Counted from the first letter of the stretch, positions 37,118 to 47,746 are shown. The stretch is 64,000 nt of DNA from Fructobacillus durionis (GCF_900112405.1 NZ_FOLI01000001.1:186001-250000), one strand, 5' to 3'. The notes: generated from the letters alone by a model not told the origin. Numbers and translations: made by a program.

Positions 37118-37996
37118 ATGTCAAAGACTGAACCAAAGCTTTTAAAAGATACAGTAATTGCACCCTATGCCTACACACAGGCCGGGGGTAAGGCTGATTA
37201 TTTAGCGATTCCAAAGTCCTTGGATGAATTAAAAGATTTGCTAGCATGGGCGGAAGACCGTGAGTTGCCCGTCCACGTCTTTGGACGTCTTTCCAACTTG
37301 GTTGTTCGTTCTGGTGGATTGCGTGGTTTGGTCATTATTATGACTGAATTGAAAGCGGTCCAACAAGAAGGTGAGTTACTGACCGCTGATGCCGGTTGTG
37401 ACATTATCTGGTTGTCTGCCATCGCGCAGGATAAGGGATTGGCCGGCCTTGAATGGGCGGCTGGAATTCCTGGATCTGTCGGTGGTGCCATCTTTATGAA
37501 CGCTGGTGCCTACGGTGGCCAGACGGACATGGTGGCGGAATCAGTCACCGCCTTAATGCCGGATTTGTCTTTGAAGACTTTTACACGGGATGAATTAGCC
37601 TTTGCTTACCGTCATTCCGTATTCCAAGACAACGGTGGAATTATCGTTCAAGTGACATTTAAATTAAAGAAAGGAAACCGAGAGAAAATTCAAGAAAAAA
37701 TGGACGCAAATAATTACGCCCGAGCATTGAAGCAGCCTCTCTCCTGGCCGTCAAATGGTTCTGTCTTTAAGCGGCCAGAGGGGTACTTTGCTGGTAAGTT
37801 AATCATGGATTCTGGTTTACAGGGAACTGCTGTTGGCGGTGTGATGGTATCCACCAAGCACGCCGGCTTCATGGTCAACGTCGACCACGGAACTGGAAAC
37901 GATTACGAAGATTTAATTCACCTTGTCCAGCAAAGCGTTTATAAGAACTACCAAGTCCGACTAGAACCTGAAGTTCGTATTATAGGAGACCGCTAA
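37118..37996 (+). CDS. murB: UDP-N-acetylenolpyruvoylglucosamine reductase
   Basis: A 292-residue FAD enzyme that makes UDP-MurNAc for peptidoglycan. Catalytic residues are present: Arg165 in AYRHS, Ser215 in SNGSVFKRP and Glu283 in EPEVRIIG. The flavin loop reads VFGRLSNLVV instead of the usual GxGSNLLV. Of three close ATGs, 37118 is chosen because GGAG is six bases upstream. It is the first gene of a unit running through nhaP, cdaA, cdaR and glmM with gaps of 3 bases. Confidence 0.95.
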   Translation: MSKTEPKLLKDTVIAPYAYTQAGGKADYLAIPKSLDELKDLLAWAEDRELPVHVFGRLSNLVVRSGGLRGLVIIMTELKAVQQEGELLTADAGCDIIWLSAIAQDKGLAGLEWAAGIPGSVGGAIFMNAGAYGGQTDMVAESVTALMPDLSLKTFTRDELAFAYRHSVFQDNGGIIVQVTFKLKKGNREKIQEKMDANNYARALKQPLSWPSNGSVFKRPEGYFAGKLIMDSGLQGTAVGGVMVSTKHAGFMVNVDHGTGNDYEDLIHLVQQSVYKNYQVRLEPEVRIIGDR

Positions 37997-37999
37997 CAC

Positions 38000-40093
38000 A
38001 TGACCTTGATTGAATTAATGGTTGTCTTAGTGACCGGGGTGGCGCTATCCAGCATCATCTCGCACTTTGTCCCGGCCATCCCCATTTCACTTTTCCAAAT
38101 TGCCATTGGTGTCTTGCTGGCAACCATGGGCCATATCAACGTTGAAGTTGATTCCCACTGGTTCATGATGCTCTTCGTTGCACCAATCCTGTTTAACGAT
38201 TCCTGGCGCTTCCCTAAGCGAGAGCTCTGGGAACTGCGCGCACCGATTCTGTTGAACGCCATTCTGTTGGTCTTGGTAACGACCATTCTGGGTGGTTACG
38301 CCATTCACTGGCTGATTCCACAGCTGCCGTTGTCAGTTGCCCTGGCTTTGGCTGCTGTGCTTTCACCAACCGATCCGGTGGCCGTACAGGCCATTGCTAA
38401 GCGAGTGAAGTTGCCAGAAAACCTCTTGCACGTTGTGACCGGTGAAAGTCTGGTAAACGATGCGACTGGTTTGGTTTCCTTTAACACAGCGGTCAAGGCC
38501 ACGGTGGCCGGCACCTTTGTGCTGGGGGATGCCTTGTTAAACTTCGCCTGGATGACGGTGGTTGGTACCATCGTTGGAATTGTACTTGGGGCTGGGATCA
38601 TTACATTCCGTAACTGGGTGTCTCAGGCTGGTCTGGCCGATGTCGTCTTTTATACAATTTTGACGATTTTAATGCCATTCATGATTTTCTGGGCAGCCGA
38701 AGGGTTACACGCCTCTGGTTTAATTGCCGTTGTAACTGGTGGGGTGACTGCTAAGATTTTGTCAGACCGTAAGGCTAACTTACTATCGGCCGAAGCGACC
38801 ATTGTTTCGGTGCATTCTTGGGAAGTGATTGTCTACGTTTTGAACGGCTTGATTTTCGTTCTCTTAGGGATTACCTTACCAAACGCCCTGCACAGTATCT
38901 TGAAGAATACGGCCATTGCCAACTGGCAGGCCTTCTTGTACGGCTTTGCCGTTTGGTTCATCGTCTTTGCACTGCGAGTGCTCTGGGCCTATTTCATTCA
39001 GTTGGGTCAGCACTGGCATCACCGTCAGACAGCCGTTTCCTTCCGTTCGGCCGTCATTTCTGGCTTGACCGGTGTCCGCGGGGCCGTCACGATGGCCGCT
39101 GTTTTGACGGTGCCAGCCGTCACGGCGACAGGCGCAGCCTTTGTCGGACGCGACCTGGTGATTTTTATCGCTGCGGTCGTGGTTGTGCTATCCTTAGTGA
39201 TGGCATCGATTATGTTGCCTCTGGTAACGAAGGAAGCCAGCCAGCACGACTTCACACAGCCAGAATCCGCCACATCCGTTGACGATAGCGATGAGCGTCC
39301 GAAGGCGGACTTGTCGGAGCGGCGGGCGCGACTTTGGATTACCCGTGTTGGGATTCAGCAGCTACGTGATATGCAGACGGAGAATAATCGTCGGATTATT
39401 CATGAATTAATTTCACGCCGTCAAAAGTCAGCCCGTGTCTTGCGACACAGCCTGCATGACAATCAAGATCAGTCGGACTTTGCCGCTGAAAAAGAATTGG
39501 AATTGCAGGAACTGGCCTTGCAGGCGCAGCGCGACCGTCTTCAACAGTTATTAGTGGAAGAAACGATTTCGCCCGTGACATACGGGGTTCAAGCCAAGCG
39601 TTTGGACCAGTTTGAAGCCGACCTTGGTTCAGACCGTGATTTGGTTTGGACAAAGCGTTTGAAGTGGCTCTACCGCCGCTTGCTAGCCGACATTCGTATC
39701 TGGTGGTCGGACGAGGAGTCTGACACCGTTTACGAGGAGTCGGGAGTTGCTAAACGGGAGATGGCCAAGGCGGCCATCAAGGCCCTGTCTGACTTTGTCA
39801 GCGGGCAGGTGGGTGATACGGTTACCCATCGAATCATTCGACAGACGGCCTATAACTTGATTGTTATTTACCGCTATCAGATTGAAATGACCAAGCACGT
39901 ACCATCTTTCGACCAACAGGAAGAGGATGACCGTAAGCGCTTGGAATTAGAATTAAAGGCTCTGTCGGCCGAGCGTGACATGGTTCAACAGCTCTACGAC
40001 CAAAAGCGCATTACTAGGCAGACGAGTATTAATTTAAGACAGTATATTAACTATGCGGAGACCCGAGCTTTGGTCGGCCGTAACGAGGAGTAA
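38000..40093 (+). CDS. CPA1/NhaP-type Na+(K+)/H+ antiporter
   Basis: A 697-residue antiporter. The first 410 residues hold about 12 membrane helices with LSPTDPVAVQAIAKR near 118, GESLVNDATGLVSFN near 149 and FWAAEGLHASGLIAV near 230, the transport core of CPA1 exchangers. A soluble C-terminal region of about 270 residues, rich in charged helices, probably regulates it. AGGAG is 12 bases before the ATG. Its place between murB and cdaA hints at a link between ion balance and c-di-AMP. Substrate ion is not determinable. Confidence 0.9.
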   Translation: MTLIELMVVLVTGVALSSIISHFVPAIPISLFQIAIGVLLATMGHINVEVDSHWFMMLFVAPILFNDSWRFPKRELWELRAPILLNAILLVLVTTILGGYAIHWLIPQLPLSVALALAAVLSPTDPVAVQAIAKRVKLPENLLHVVTGESLVNDATGLVSFNTAVKATVAGTFVLGDALLNFAWMTVVGTIVGIVLGAGIITFRNWVSQAGLADVVFYTILTILMPFMIFWAAEGLHASGLIAVVTGGVTAKILSDRKANLLSAEATIVSVHSWEVIVYVLNGLIFVLLGITLPNALHSILKNTAIANWQAFLYGFAVWFIVFALRVLWAYFIQLGQHWHHRQTAVSFRSAVISGLTGVRGAVTMAAVLTVPAVTATGAAFVGRDLVIFIAAVVVVLSLVMASIMLPLVTKEASQHDFTQPESATSVDDSDERPKADLSERRARLWITRVGIQQLRDMQTENNRRIIHELISRRQKSARVLRHSLHDNQDQSDFAAEKELELQELALQAQRDRLQQLLVEETISPVTYGVQAKRLDQFEADLGSDRDLVWTKRLKWLYRRLLADIRIWWSDEESDTVYEESGVAKREMAKAAIKALSDFVSGQVGDTVTHRIIRQTAYNLIVIYRYQIEMTKHVPSFDQQEEDDRKRLELELKALSAERDMVQQLYDQKRITRQTSINLRQYINYAETRALVGRNEE

Positions 40094-40096
40094 AAA

Positions 40097-40921
40097 ATGG
40101 GAATTTGGGCGTACATGACCTCAAGCAACCTGGCCCACGTGGCAGATATTTTGATCATCTGGTTCTTGTTGTACAAGGTCATTACATTTGTTGAAGGAAC
40201 GCGGGCCCTCCAGATTTTATTTGGAGTTGGTGCCATTGTTTTGGTAAAAGTCATCGCTTGGTCACTTGGCCTGGTGGTACTTTCATGGTTAATGGATCAG
40301 ATTATTACCTGGGCGCCAATTGCCTTGGTTGTCATCTTCCAGCAGGAAATCCGCAGGGGACTGGAAAGTCTTGGCCGGCGAATTACCGTTCGTAAGCAGC
40401 ACTTGGATAACGAGCAGGCTCGCGAATTGATTCGTGGGTTGGACATGGCTTTGCAGTATATGTCGAAGCGTCGTATCGGGGCTTTAATTACCATTAACGG
40501 AAAAGATACCCTGGAAGAATACATCAAAACGGGGATTCCATTGAACGCGACGGTAACCGGTCAGCTCTTGATTAACATCTTTATTCCGAACACACCATTG
40601 CACGATGGTGCCGTGATTATTAACGATGATAAGATTGCCGTTGCAGCAGCTTACTTGCCACTGTCTGAATCAACTCGTATTCCTAAGGAATTGGGAACCC
40701 GTCACCGTGCGGCCGTTGGTATTTCAGAAGCAACGGACGCCGTGACGGTTGTCGTTTCCGAAGAAACGGGGGAGATTTCCATTACGCAACGTGGTGACCT
40801 GCTTCGTAACATGGATCAGAAGTCATACATGAACTTCTTTGAAAAGCAGTGGGTTGAACCAGTTGAAAAGCCACGTCGCTTTGCTTGGCTCCAATTCTTA
40901 ACGAAAGGGAGGAAGTCATGA
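40097..40921 (+). CDS. cdaA: Diadenylate cyclase CdaA
   Basis: A 274-residue membrane enzyme that joins two ATP into c-di-AMP. Three N-terminal helices (about 12-80) are followed by the DAC domain with DGA at 170-172 and RHR at 202-204, both needed for catalysis. The ATGA junction at 40918 couples it to cdaR. The order cdaA-cdaR-glmM is conserved in Firmicutes, where both partners restrain the cyclase. The enzyme is typically essential. Confidence 0.97.
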   Translation: MGIWAYMTSSNLAHVADILIIWFLLYKVITFVEGTRALQILFGVGAIVLVKVIAWSLGLVVLSWLMDQIITWAPIALVVIFQQEIRRGLESLGRRITVRKQHLDNEQARELIRGLDMALQYMSKRRIGALITINGKDTLEEYIKTGIPLNATVTGQLLINIFIPNTPLHDGAVIINDDKIAVAAAYLPLSESTRIPKELGTRHRAAVGISEATDAVTVVVSEETGEISITQRGDLLRNMDQKSYMNFFEKQWVEPVEKPRRFAWLQFLTKGRKS

Positions 40922-41928
40922 AAAAATTAGGTTCATCAAAAATCATTAACATTATCTTCTCGCTGTTGATGGCCATCCTATTAGCAGCCTACGTCCTTTC
41001 AATTAAGAATTACTCAAATTCAACGAATTCAAATAGTTACTCATCATTGATTCCCGAAAAGAAGGCGACCATCACGGTTCCTTTGACTTTCCAGTACAAC
41101 TCTGATGATTATGTCATCGTTGGTGCTGCTTCAACGGTCTCAGTGAACGTTCAAGGTTCATCAGCCTTGGTGACGGCGGCGAAGAACCATAATGACATTG
41201 CAGCTTCTGCTGATTTGCGCGGATTGGGTGCCGGACAGCATACGGTTAACGTGGCCTTGTCTGGTGTTAACTCATCGCTTTCAGCAAATGCATCACCTCA
41301 AACGGTGACGGTCACGTTGGCTGAGAAGTCTTCTGCTAAGAAGAACGTCAAGGTTCAATACGATGACAGTAAGATTGCCACTGGCTACTCTGTAACGGAC
41401 GAGACATCAGATGTTAACTCGGTCACGGTTTCTGGTCCAAAGACAAATGTTGATGCCGTTTCATACGTTGGAGCGGATGTTGACCTGGATAAGAATACCA
41501 AGTCCAATGTGTCAGAAGCCGCAAAATTGACGGCCTATGATAAAGATGGTAACGCTGTTCAAGTTACTTTGTCCCAGACAAAGGCCAATGTAAAGTTGAC
41601 TTTAACTAAAGCCCAATCAAGCAAAAAAGTGCAGTTAGCAGCGCAGGCTAGCTCTGGCTCACTGAGTGCTTACGACATCTCCTTCGATCCGTCAACAGTG
41701 ACAATCTATGGTTCAAGTGATACACTTAATAGCATCGATACACTGCCTGTGAACTTAGATTTATCAAATATCACAAGTAAAACGACGAAAAGCATCACGC
41801 TAGATAAACCATCTGGTGTTGATCAGCTGTCAGATCAAAAAGTTTCGGTAACGATTACACCGAAGTCAACGAATAGTAGTTCTAGTGCTAGTTCAAGCAG
41901 CGCAAGCTCAAGCTCTAGCAGTAACTAA
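40918..41928 (+). CDS. cdaR: CdaA regulatory protein, YbbR-domain
   Basis: A 336-residue anchored protein with one N-terminal helix (about 8-27) and three or so YbbR repeats of about 80 residues facing outside. It ends in a Ser-only-like tail (SSSSASSSSASS). It is thought to modulate CdaA. GGGAGG lies seven bases before the ATG at 40918, which overlaps the cdaA stop. Confidence 0.93.
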   Translation: MKKLGSSKIINIIFSLLMAILLAAYVLSIKNYSNSTNSNSYSSLIPEKKATITVPLTFQYNSDDYVIVGAASTVSVNVQGSSALVTAAKNHNDIAASADLRGLGAGQHTVNVALSGVNSSLSANASPQTVTVTLAEKSSAKKNVKVQYDDSKIATGYSVTDETSDVNSVTVSGPKTNVDAVSYVGADVDLDKNTKSNVSEAAKLTAYDKDGNAVQVTLSQTKANVKLTLTKAQSSKKVQLAAQASSGSLSAYDISFDPSTVTIYGSSDTLNSIDTLPVNLDLSNITSKTTKSITLDKPSGVDQLSDQKVSVTITPKSTNSSSSASSSSASSSSSSN

Positions 41929-41973
41929 GACTTTTTAATGACATGACAGTCAAACATATTTGGAGATAAAACG

Positions 41974-43344
41974 ATGACAGAACCACAGTTAAAATATTTT
42001 GGAACTGACGGGGTCCGAGGGGTGGCCAATCAGGAATTAACGCCTGAATTGGCCCTCTCACTTGGTCGAGCAGGGGGAGCAATCCTTACTCGTCACAACG
42101 ATAATCCCGATAAGAAGCCAGTTGTTGTTGTTGGTCAAGATACACGTATTTCATCTGAGATGTTACAAGAAGCCTTGATTTCAGGGCTTTTGTCAGTCGG
42201 TGTGGATGTCTTGAACCTGGGCGTTATCACAACTCCAGCGGTTGCCTACCTAGTTGAAGCCCTTGAAGCTGATGCCGGTATCCAAATTACAGCCTCACAC
42301 AACCCTGCCAAGGACAACGGTATCAAGTTCTTTGGTCAAGATGGATTCAAGCTTTCTGATGAATTAGAGGGCGAAATTGAAGCTATCTTGGATGGTGAAG
42401 ATGGTGATCAATTGCCACGTCCTTCAGCCGAAGGTTTGGGTGTGGTTTCTCACTATCAAGAGGGTGCTCAGAAGTACTTGGCCTTCTTGCAAAAGACGGT
42501 TCCTGCCGATTTGGCTGGCTTCCGTATTGCCTTGGATGGTGCCAATGGTGCAACGTCTGATTTGCTACCACGTTTGTTTGCTGACCTTGGCTTGGACTTC
42601 GAAACAATGGGAACGGAACCTGATGGCTTGAACATCAACGACCACGTCGGTTCAACTCACCCTGAAGCCCTTGTCCAAATGGTTCAAAACGGCGAATTTG
42701 ACGCCGGATTGGCCTTTGATGGCGACGGTGACCGTTTGATTGCCGTTGATGCCGAAGGAAACATCGTTGACGGTGATAAGATTATGTACATTACCGCTAA
42801 GGCATTGAACGATCAAGGCCGTTTGAAGCACCAGACCGTTGTGTCAACGGTGATGTCAAACATCGGCTTCTATAAGGCTTTGGAAGCAGCTGGTATCTCA
42901 TCTGTTAAAACACAAGTTGGGGATCGCTACGTCATGGAAAAGATGGTCGAAGACGATGACAACTTGGGTGGGGAACAGTCCGGACACATCATCTTCCGTG
43001 ACTGGGCCAAGACAGGTGATGGTCTCTTGACTGCCCTACAACTTTTGCAGGTCATGAAGGATTCTGGTCAGACTTTGCAAGAGTTGGCAGACCCCGTGAC
43101 GATTTACCCACAAAAGTTGGTGAACGTGAAGGTTGCCAATAAGAAGGCTGTGATGGACAACCCTGTATTGAAGGAAAAGATTGCCGCTGTTGAAAAGCAA
43201 ATGGCAGGGGACGGTCGTGTCCTCGTCCGCCCTTCAGGAACGGAAGCTTTGATTCGTGTCATGGCGGAAGCGAAGACACCTGAATTAGTGGACGGTTATG
43301 TCGCCCAACTAGTTGAAACTGTAAAAGAAATTACAGCTGAATAA
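41974..43344 (+). CDS. glmM: Phosphoglucosamine mutase
   Basis: A 456-residue enzyme converting glucosamine-6-P to glucosamine-1-P for UDP-GlcNAc. The phosphoserine is Ser108 in [11 protein letters not shown]. The metal loop is FDGDGDR near 249 and the phosphate-binding end [19 protein letters not shown] precedes the ATG by eight bases. It ends the cda operon, which is closed by a strong terminator. Confidence 0.97.
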   Translation: MTEPQLKYFGTDGVRGVANQELTPELALSLGRAGGAILTRHNDNPDKKPVVVVGQDTRISSEMLQEALISGLLSVGVDVLNLGVITTPAVAYLVEALEADAGIQITASHNPAKDNGIKFFGQDGFKLSDELEGEIEAILDGEDGDQLPRPSAEGLGVVSHYQEGAQKYLAFLQKTVPADLAGFRIALDGANGATSDLLPRLFADLGLDFETMGTEPDGLNINDHVGSTHPEALVQMVQNGEFDAGLAFDGDGDRLIAVDAEGNIVDGDKIMYITAKALNDQGRLKHQTVVSTVMSNIGFYKALEAAGISSVKTQVGDRYVMEKMVEDDDNLGGEQSGHIIFRDWAKTGDGLLTALQLLQVMKDSGQTLQELADPVTIYPQKLVNVKVANKKAVMDNPVLKEKIAAVEKQMAGDGRVLVRPSGTEALIRVMAEAKTPELVDGYVAQLVETVKEITAE

Positions 43345-43351
43345 CACATTT

Positions 43352-43387
43352 AAACCAAGAAAACGGTCCACGTTTTCTTGGTTTTTT
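43352..43387 (+). terminator. Intrinsic terminator
   Basis: CCAAGAAAACG pairs perfectly with CGTTTTCTTGG (loop GTCCA), then TTTTTT. Confidence 0.95.
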
Positions 43388-43421
43388 CGTGTCAGTCTGA
43401 CCAAGAAAATACCGGTAAATC

Positions 43422-43430
43422 TGGTATAAT
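43422..43430 (+). promoter_or_regulatory. Extended -10 promoter of the rnc-smc-ftsY-ylxM-ffh unit
   Basis: TGGTATAAT is an exact extended -10 element, 33 bases before the rnc GTG. No strong -35 is visible. Confidence 0.7.
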
Positions 43431-43462
43431 AGAAACTAATTGAAACATGAGGGGAAAACAAA

Positions 43463-44161
43463 GTGTCACCAGAAGAATTCATAAACTATTTAAGTAAGAA
43501 TTACCATGTAAACTTTGACAACGTGGACCTTTTAAAAGAGGCGTTGACACAGCGAAATTATCTAAACGAGCATCCAAAGGAAAAAGGCCGGGACTACCAG
43601 CGCCTAGAATTCTTGGGGGATGCCATTATGCAAGCTTCCGTTACAGAGTATCTCTTTAAGCGGTACCCTGATTGGGACGAAGGCCAGTTAACTGAAATGC
43701 GAATTACCATGGTTCAGACCAAGTCCTTCGCACACTTTTCTCAAGTTATCCATTTGAACGAAGCCATTCGTTTGGGTAAGGGTGAGGAAATGAACGGTGC
43801 TCGTCACCGTCCTTCACTACTAGAAGATATTTGGGAAGCCTTTATCGGTGCCTTGTTCCTTGACCAGGGACAGCAAGCCGTTGTGAAACTTTTGAATCAA
43901 ACGGTCTTTGCAGCCATTGATGAGAACTTTTTTGACCAATTCATCGACTTCAAGTCCCGTTTACAAGAACAGCTGCAGGCCAAGGGAACGGTTGATATTA
44001 CCTACAATATCGAAGACGAAGAACGTAATGAAGATAATAGCCAGGTCTTTAAGGTGTCGGTTGCCTTGGACGGCCGTATCTTAGCCTATGGTTTTGGCTC
44101 ATCAATTAAGGATGCTGAAAAAGCAGCCGCACAACAGGCATTGGTTGATTTATCTGAATAA
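43463..44161 (+). CDS. rnc: Ribonuclease III
   Basis: A 232-residue double-strand RNA endonuclease for rRNA and mRNA processing. The catalytic signature RLEFLGDAI is at 47-55 and EDIWEAFIGALFLD near 123. The C-terminal dsRNA-binding domain (about 160-230) ends KDAEKAAAQQALVDLSE. The start is GTG with GAGGGG upstream. It heads the classic rnc-smc-ftsY cluster. Confidence 0.97.
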   Translation: MSPEEFINYLSKNYHVNFDNVDLLKEALTQRNYLNEHPKEKGRDYQRLEFLGDAIMQASVTEYLFKRYPDWDEGQLTEMRITMVQTKSFAHFSQVIHLNEAIRLGKGEEMNGARHRPSLLEDIWEAFIGALFLDQGQQAVVKLLNQTVFAAIDENFFDQFIDFKSRLQEQLQAKGTVDITYNIEDEERNEDNSQVFKVSVALDGRILAYGFGSSIKDAEKAAAQQALVDLSE

Positions 44162-44176
44162 ACTGAGTAGAGAAGT

Positions 44177-47100
44177 ATGAAACTAAAAACGTTGGAGATT
44201 ATTGGCTTTAAATCTTTTGCCAATAAGACCGTCATTGACTTTCAGAAGGGGATGACGGGGATTGTCGGACCGAATGGTTCTGGTAAATCAAATATTATTG
44301 AAGCGATCCGCTGGGTGATGGGCGAGCAGTCTGCAAAGGACTTGCGCGGTAACAAAATGGCGGACGTTATTTTTGCTGGAACAAAGGACCGTAAAGCCTT
44401 AAACCGTGCGGAAGTTTCGATTACTTTTGATAACTCAGACCACTATGTTCAATCCGATTTCTCTGAATTGCGGATTACCCGTCGACTCTACCGTTCCGGT
44501 GAATCTTCCTACCAGTTGAATGGGGCAGATTGCCGTTTGAAGGATATTCATGAAATCTTTATGGATACGGGATTGGGTAAAGATGGTTTTTCCATCATCT
44601 CCCAGGGGCAGGTTGAAAAGATTTTCTCTGCTAAACCCGAAGAGCGACGGGGAATCATCGAAGAAGTTGCCGGTGTCTACAAGTACAAGCAGAATAAAAC
44701 GCAGGCCGAAAAGGACCTGACCGTCACTGATGACAATCTGGCCCGTGTTGCTGACATCGTCCACGAAGTGGAAGGCCGGTTGACGCCACTTGAGAAGCAG
44801 GCCGAAAGTGCTAAAGAATACCTTGAAAAGCGGGAACGCTACGAGCAGTTGGACCAGGTTCGCTTAACCCGTTCGATTCTATCCTTACAAGGAAAAGTCG
44901 TTGCCCAAGGCAAGACTTTGGGTGAAAAGAAAGCGGATGTTTCCAAAAAGCAGTCCGCTTTAGCAGCCCAGAAAGAGTTGCTTGCTAGCACCCGTGCTGA
45001 GTTGACTTCTGTTCAAGAAGCAAAGGATCAGCTGTCAGAGGACATTCTGACTAAGACGCAGCAGCGTGAGCAGATGATTGGAAACCAGAAATTGGCTTCC
45101 CAGGAAGCGGATTCCTTGCAGCGTGAATCGGAAACGCTGGTGAAGCAGCAAGCGACTCTCACAACACAGGGTGAACAGGCCGCTAATCAGTTGGCTGAAG
45201 TTGATGAGCAGGAAGGACTGCTATCAACTAAGGAAACCGAATTAAAGAAAACAATTCAACAGATTGAAGCCAATCATGGTCAGCAGCAGGTTGACCGGAT
45301 TAAGACTGAATTGGAGAGTAATCGTCAGGCCTACGTTGCCATTATGCAGGACTTGGCGACCTACCATAACAAGGTCACCTTTGAAGAGAAGGCGCTCTTG
45401 CAAAACCAGGAGCAAAAAGCTCGTAAGCAGGAACTACTGAAAGCTGCCGAAGAGGCTTTGGCTATTGCCCAAAAGAACTTGGCAGATTATAAAAAAGACC
45501 ATCCTGACCAAGAGACAGGGGAAAATCCCTACTTGGCACAGCTGGATGAAGCTAAACAACAGTTGAATCAGGCTAAGCAGGATTACCAAGCTGCTCAGCA
45601 AAACTGGCAGAGTGCTGCCTATGCTTTGGACAAGGCCCAGTCGGTTTATCAGGCTGAGTCATCCTTGGATGAATACGCTGGCTTTTATCAGGGTGTTAAG
45701 AATTTGATGGCCCCTGCCGTTAAGCGTAATTTCCCCGGTATTCGAGGAGTTGTTGCTGAATTGGTGGACGTACCAAAGCGGTATACTAAGGCGATTGAAA
45801 CGGTCCTAGGCGGTGCCTTGCAAAACGTTGTCGTTGACTCAACGAAGACGGCCAAGGCGATTGTCCAGTACTTGACGAAGAACCGGAAGGGGCGTGTCAC
45901 GCTCCTTCCTGAAGATAGTATTCGATCCCGAACTGCCCGTGATGTCTACCGTGCCGAACAGGAACGGGGTTTCATTGGGATTGCTTCAGATTTGGTTTCG
46001 ATGCCTCAGGGGATGGAGAACATCCTGACCAATTTGCTGGGAACGACTTTGGTTGTGGAAGACTTGGACGCGGCAACCCGGGTTGCCCGTGCGGTTCAAA
46101 ACCGTTTGCGGGTGGTTTCCTTGGATGGCCAATTGGTCAACGCCGGTGGATCAATTACTGGTGGTGCTAACCACCGTCAGGGACCATCGGTTTTGTCACG
46201 ACAGGCAGAATTAAAGGCAAAGGCCGATGCTTTAGCCGAACAAAAGGCGCAGGTTGAAGCCTTGGTTGGATTACGGAACCAAGAGCAGGCCCGCGTGAAC
46301 CAACTGTCCGATAAGGTGCAGGAACTGACAGCTTCCTTCTACGACTTTGAAAACCAGGGCCAGCAGGTTGATTACCAGTTGACTGCCTTGAAGGATGCAG
46401 TTGCAAAAGAAGAAACCAAGGTTCAGACCTTGACCCTTGATTTGGCCGATTTGAAGGCCGATGAAGAAGATAGTCAAACCGAACTAGATGAATCAAAGCA
46501 GGCACTGCTTGAAAAAGAACGTGCGCAAAAGCAGGCCGAAGCAACAACTGCCGATTTGACTGAGAAGTTGAGCCAGGTCGAAGAAGAGCAGGCCGGCTAT
46601 CAGGAAGAAAAAGCAGCCTTTCAGGCCGAAATGGCAAAAATTTCTGCCAAGCGGGAAGCGGCGAATGCTGATAAGGAACGTTTGCAGGCCCTGCTGGCTG
46701 AACTTCAGAGTCAACGAAACGAGCTAACGACTCGTCAAACTGAGATTAAGGAACGCTTGGAGCAGGCCGCTAATGGTCCAGCTTTGGCCGAACAATTGGC
46801 AGGTCTAGAAGAAGCACTTCAAAAAGCCGATGGTCAATCAAAGGATTTGGCGACACGTTTCCAGACTTTGACGCAAAAAGTCAGTGAATTGGAAGAAGAA
46901 CTATCCGTTCAACAAGAGACGGTTAACCAACTCCTGATGGAAGAATCCAACGCTGCCTATACCTTGCAGACGACGCAGGAAAAGTTGGGTAAGCAGGTTT
47001 CAACCTTACAGCAGACCTATGGTTTGACTGTTCAAAGTCAGGCTGATGTGAAAGAGTCTGAGCTGGATGACAGCGAGATTGATAAAACCTTGACCGCAAT

Positions 47101-47734
47101 TAAACGGGCCTTGGATGCCATTGGTCCCGTTAATATCGCGGCCATTCAGGAGTATGAAGAAATCAAGGAACGTCATACCTTCTTGACTCAACAGGCCAGC
47201 GATTTGGAGCAGGCCAAGGCAACGCTACAGGCAACCATTGACGAGATGGACCAAGAGGTGAAGGTGCGCTTTAAGGAAACCTTTGATCAGGTGGCCGAGC
47301 ACTTTAAGGACGTCTTTACGAAGATGTTTGCCGGGGGTCAGGCTCAAATTGAGTTGACAGATCCCGAGCACTTGCTCACCACTGGAATCGACATTAAGGC
47401 TCAGCCACCTGGCAAGAAGTTCCAGCAGATGTCCCTGTTATCAGGTGGTGAAAAGGCTTTGACTGCCATTTCATTACTCTTTGCCATTTTGCAGGTTCGC
47501 CCAGTGCCCTTTGCTGTTTTGGATGAAGCGGAAGCAGCCCTGGATGAGGCAAACGTTGACCGTTTTGCCGCTTACCTAAAGAACTTTGGTGGTAGCACAC
47601 AGTTCATTACCATTACGCACCGTAAGGGAACGATGGTGGCTGCAACTGTTTTGTATGGTGTGACCATGCAAGAAGCCGGTGTATCGAAGATGGTCGCCGT
47701 TAACTTGGAACAAGCGGAAGAAAAACTCGCTTAA
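44177..47734 (+). CDS. smc: Chromosome segregation protein SMC
   Basis: A 1185-residue condensin subunit. Walker A GPNGSGKSNIIEAIRWVMGEQ lies near residue 32. Long coiled coils (about 170-500 and 670-1010) flank a Gly-rich hinge (about 505-665). The C-terminal head carries LSGGEKALTAISLLFAI and Walker B PFAVLDEAEAALDEANV. Length is normal. Coding is rich in Gln/Glu/Lys repeats as expected for coiled coil. Confidence 0.97.
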   Translation: MKLKTLEIIGFKSFANKTVIDFQKGMTGIVGPNGSGKSNIIEAIRWVMGEQSAKDLRGNKMADVIFAGTKDRKALNRAEVSITFDNSDHYVQSDFSELRITRRLYRSGESSYQLNGADCRLKDIHEIFMDTGLGKDGFSIISQGQVEKIFSAKPEERRGIIEEVAGVYKYKQNKTQAEKDLTVTDDNLARVADIVHEVEGRLTPLEKQAESAKEYLEKRERYEQLDQVRLTRSILSLQGKVVAQGKTLGEKKADVSKKQSALAAQKELLASTRAELTSVQEAKDQLSEDILTKTQQREQMIGNQKLASQEADSLQRESETLVKQQATLTTQGEQAANQLAEVDEQEGLLSTKETELKKTIQQIEANHGQQQVDRIKTELESNRQAYVAIMQDLATYHNKVTFEEKALLQNQEQKARKQELLKAAEEALAIAQKNLADYKKDHPDQETGENPYLAQLDEAKQQLNQAKQDYQAAQQNWQSAAYALDKAQSVYQAESSLDEYAGFYQGVKNLMAPAVKRNFPGIRGVVAELVDVPKRYTKAIETVLGGALQNVVVDSTKTAKAIVQYLTKNRKGRVTLLPEDSIRSRTARDVYRAEQERGFIGIASDLVSMPQGMENILTNLLGTTLVVEDLDAATRVARAVQNRLRVVSLDGQLVNAGGSITGGANHRQGPSVLSRQAELKAKADALAEQKAQVEALVGLRNQEQARVNQLSDKVQELTASFYDFENQGQQVDYQLTALKDAVAKEETKVQTLTLDLADLKADEEDSQTELDESKQALLEKERAQKQAEATTADLTEKLSQVEEEQAGYQEEKAAFQAEMAKISAKREAANADKERLQALLAELQSQRNELTTRQTEIKERLEQAANGPALAEQLAGLEEALQKADGQSKDLATRFQTLTQKVSELEEELSVQQETVNQLLMEESNAAYTLQTTQEKLGKQVSTLQQTYGLTVQSQADVKESELDDSEIDKTLTAIKRALDAIGPVNIAAIQEYEEIKERHTFLTQQASDLEQAKATLQATIDEMDQEVKVRFKETFDQVAEHFKDVFTKMFAGGQAQIELTDPEHLLTTGIDIKAQPPGKKFQQMSLLSGGEKALTAISLLFAILQVRPVPFAVLDEAEAALDEANVDRFAAYLKNFGGSTQFITITHRKGTMVAATVLYGVTMQEAGVSKMVAVNLEQAEEKLA

Positions 47735-47746
47735 AGGAGGGAACAC

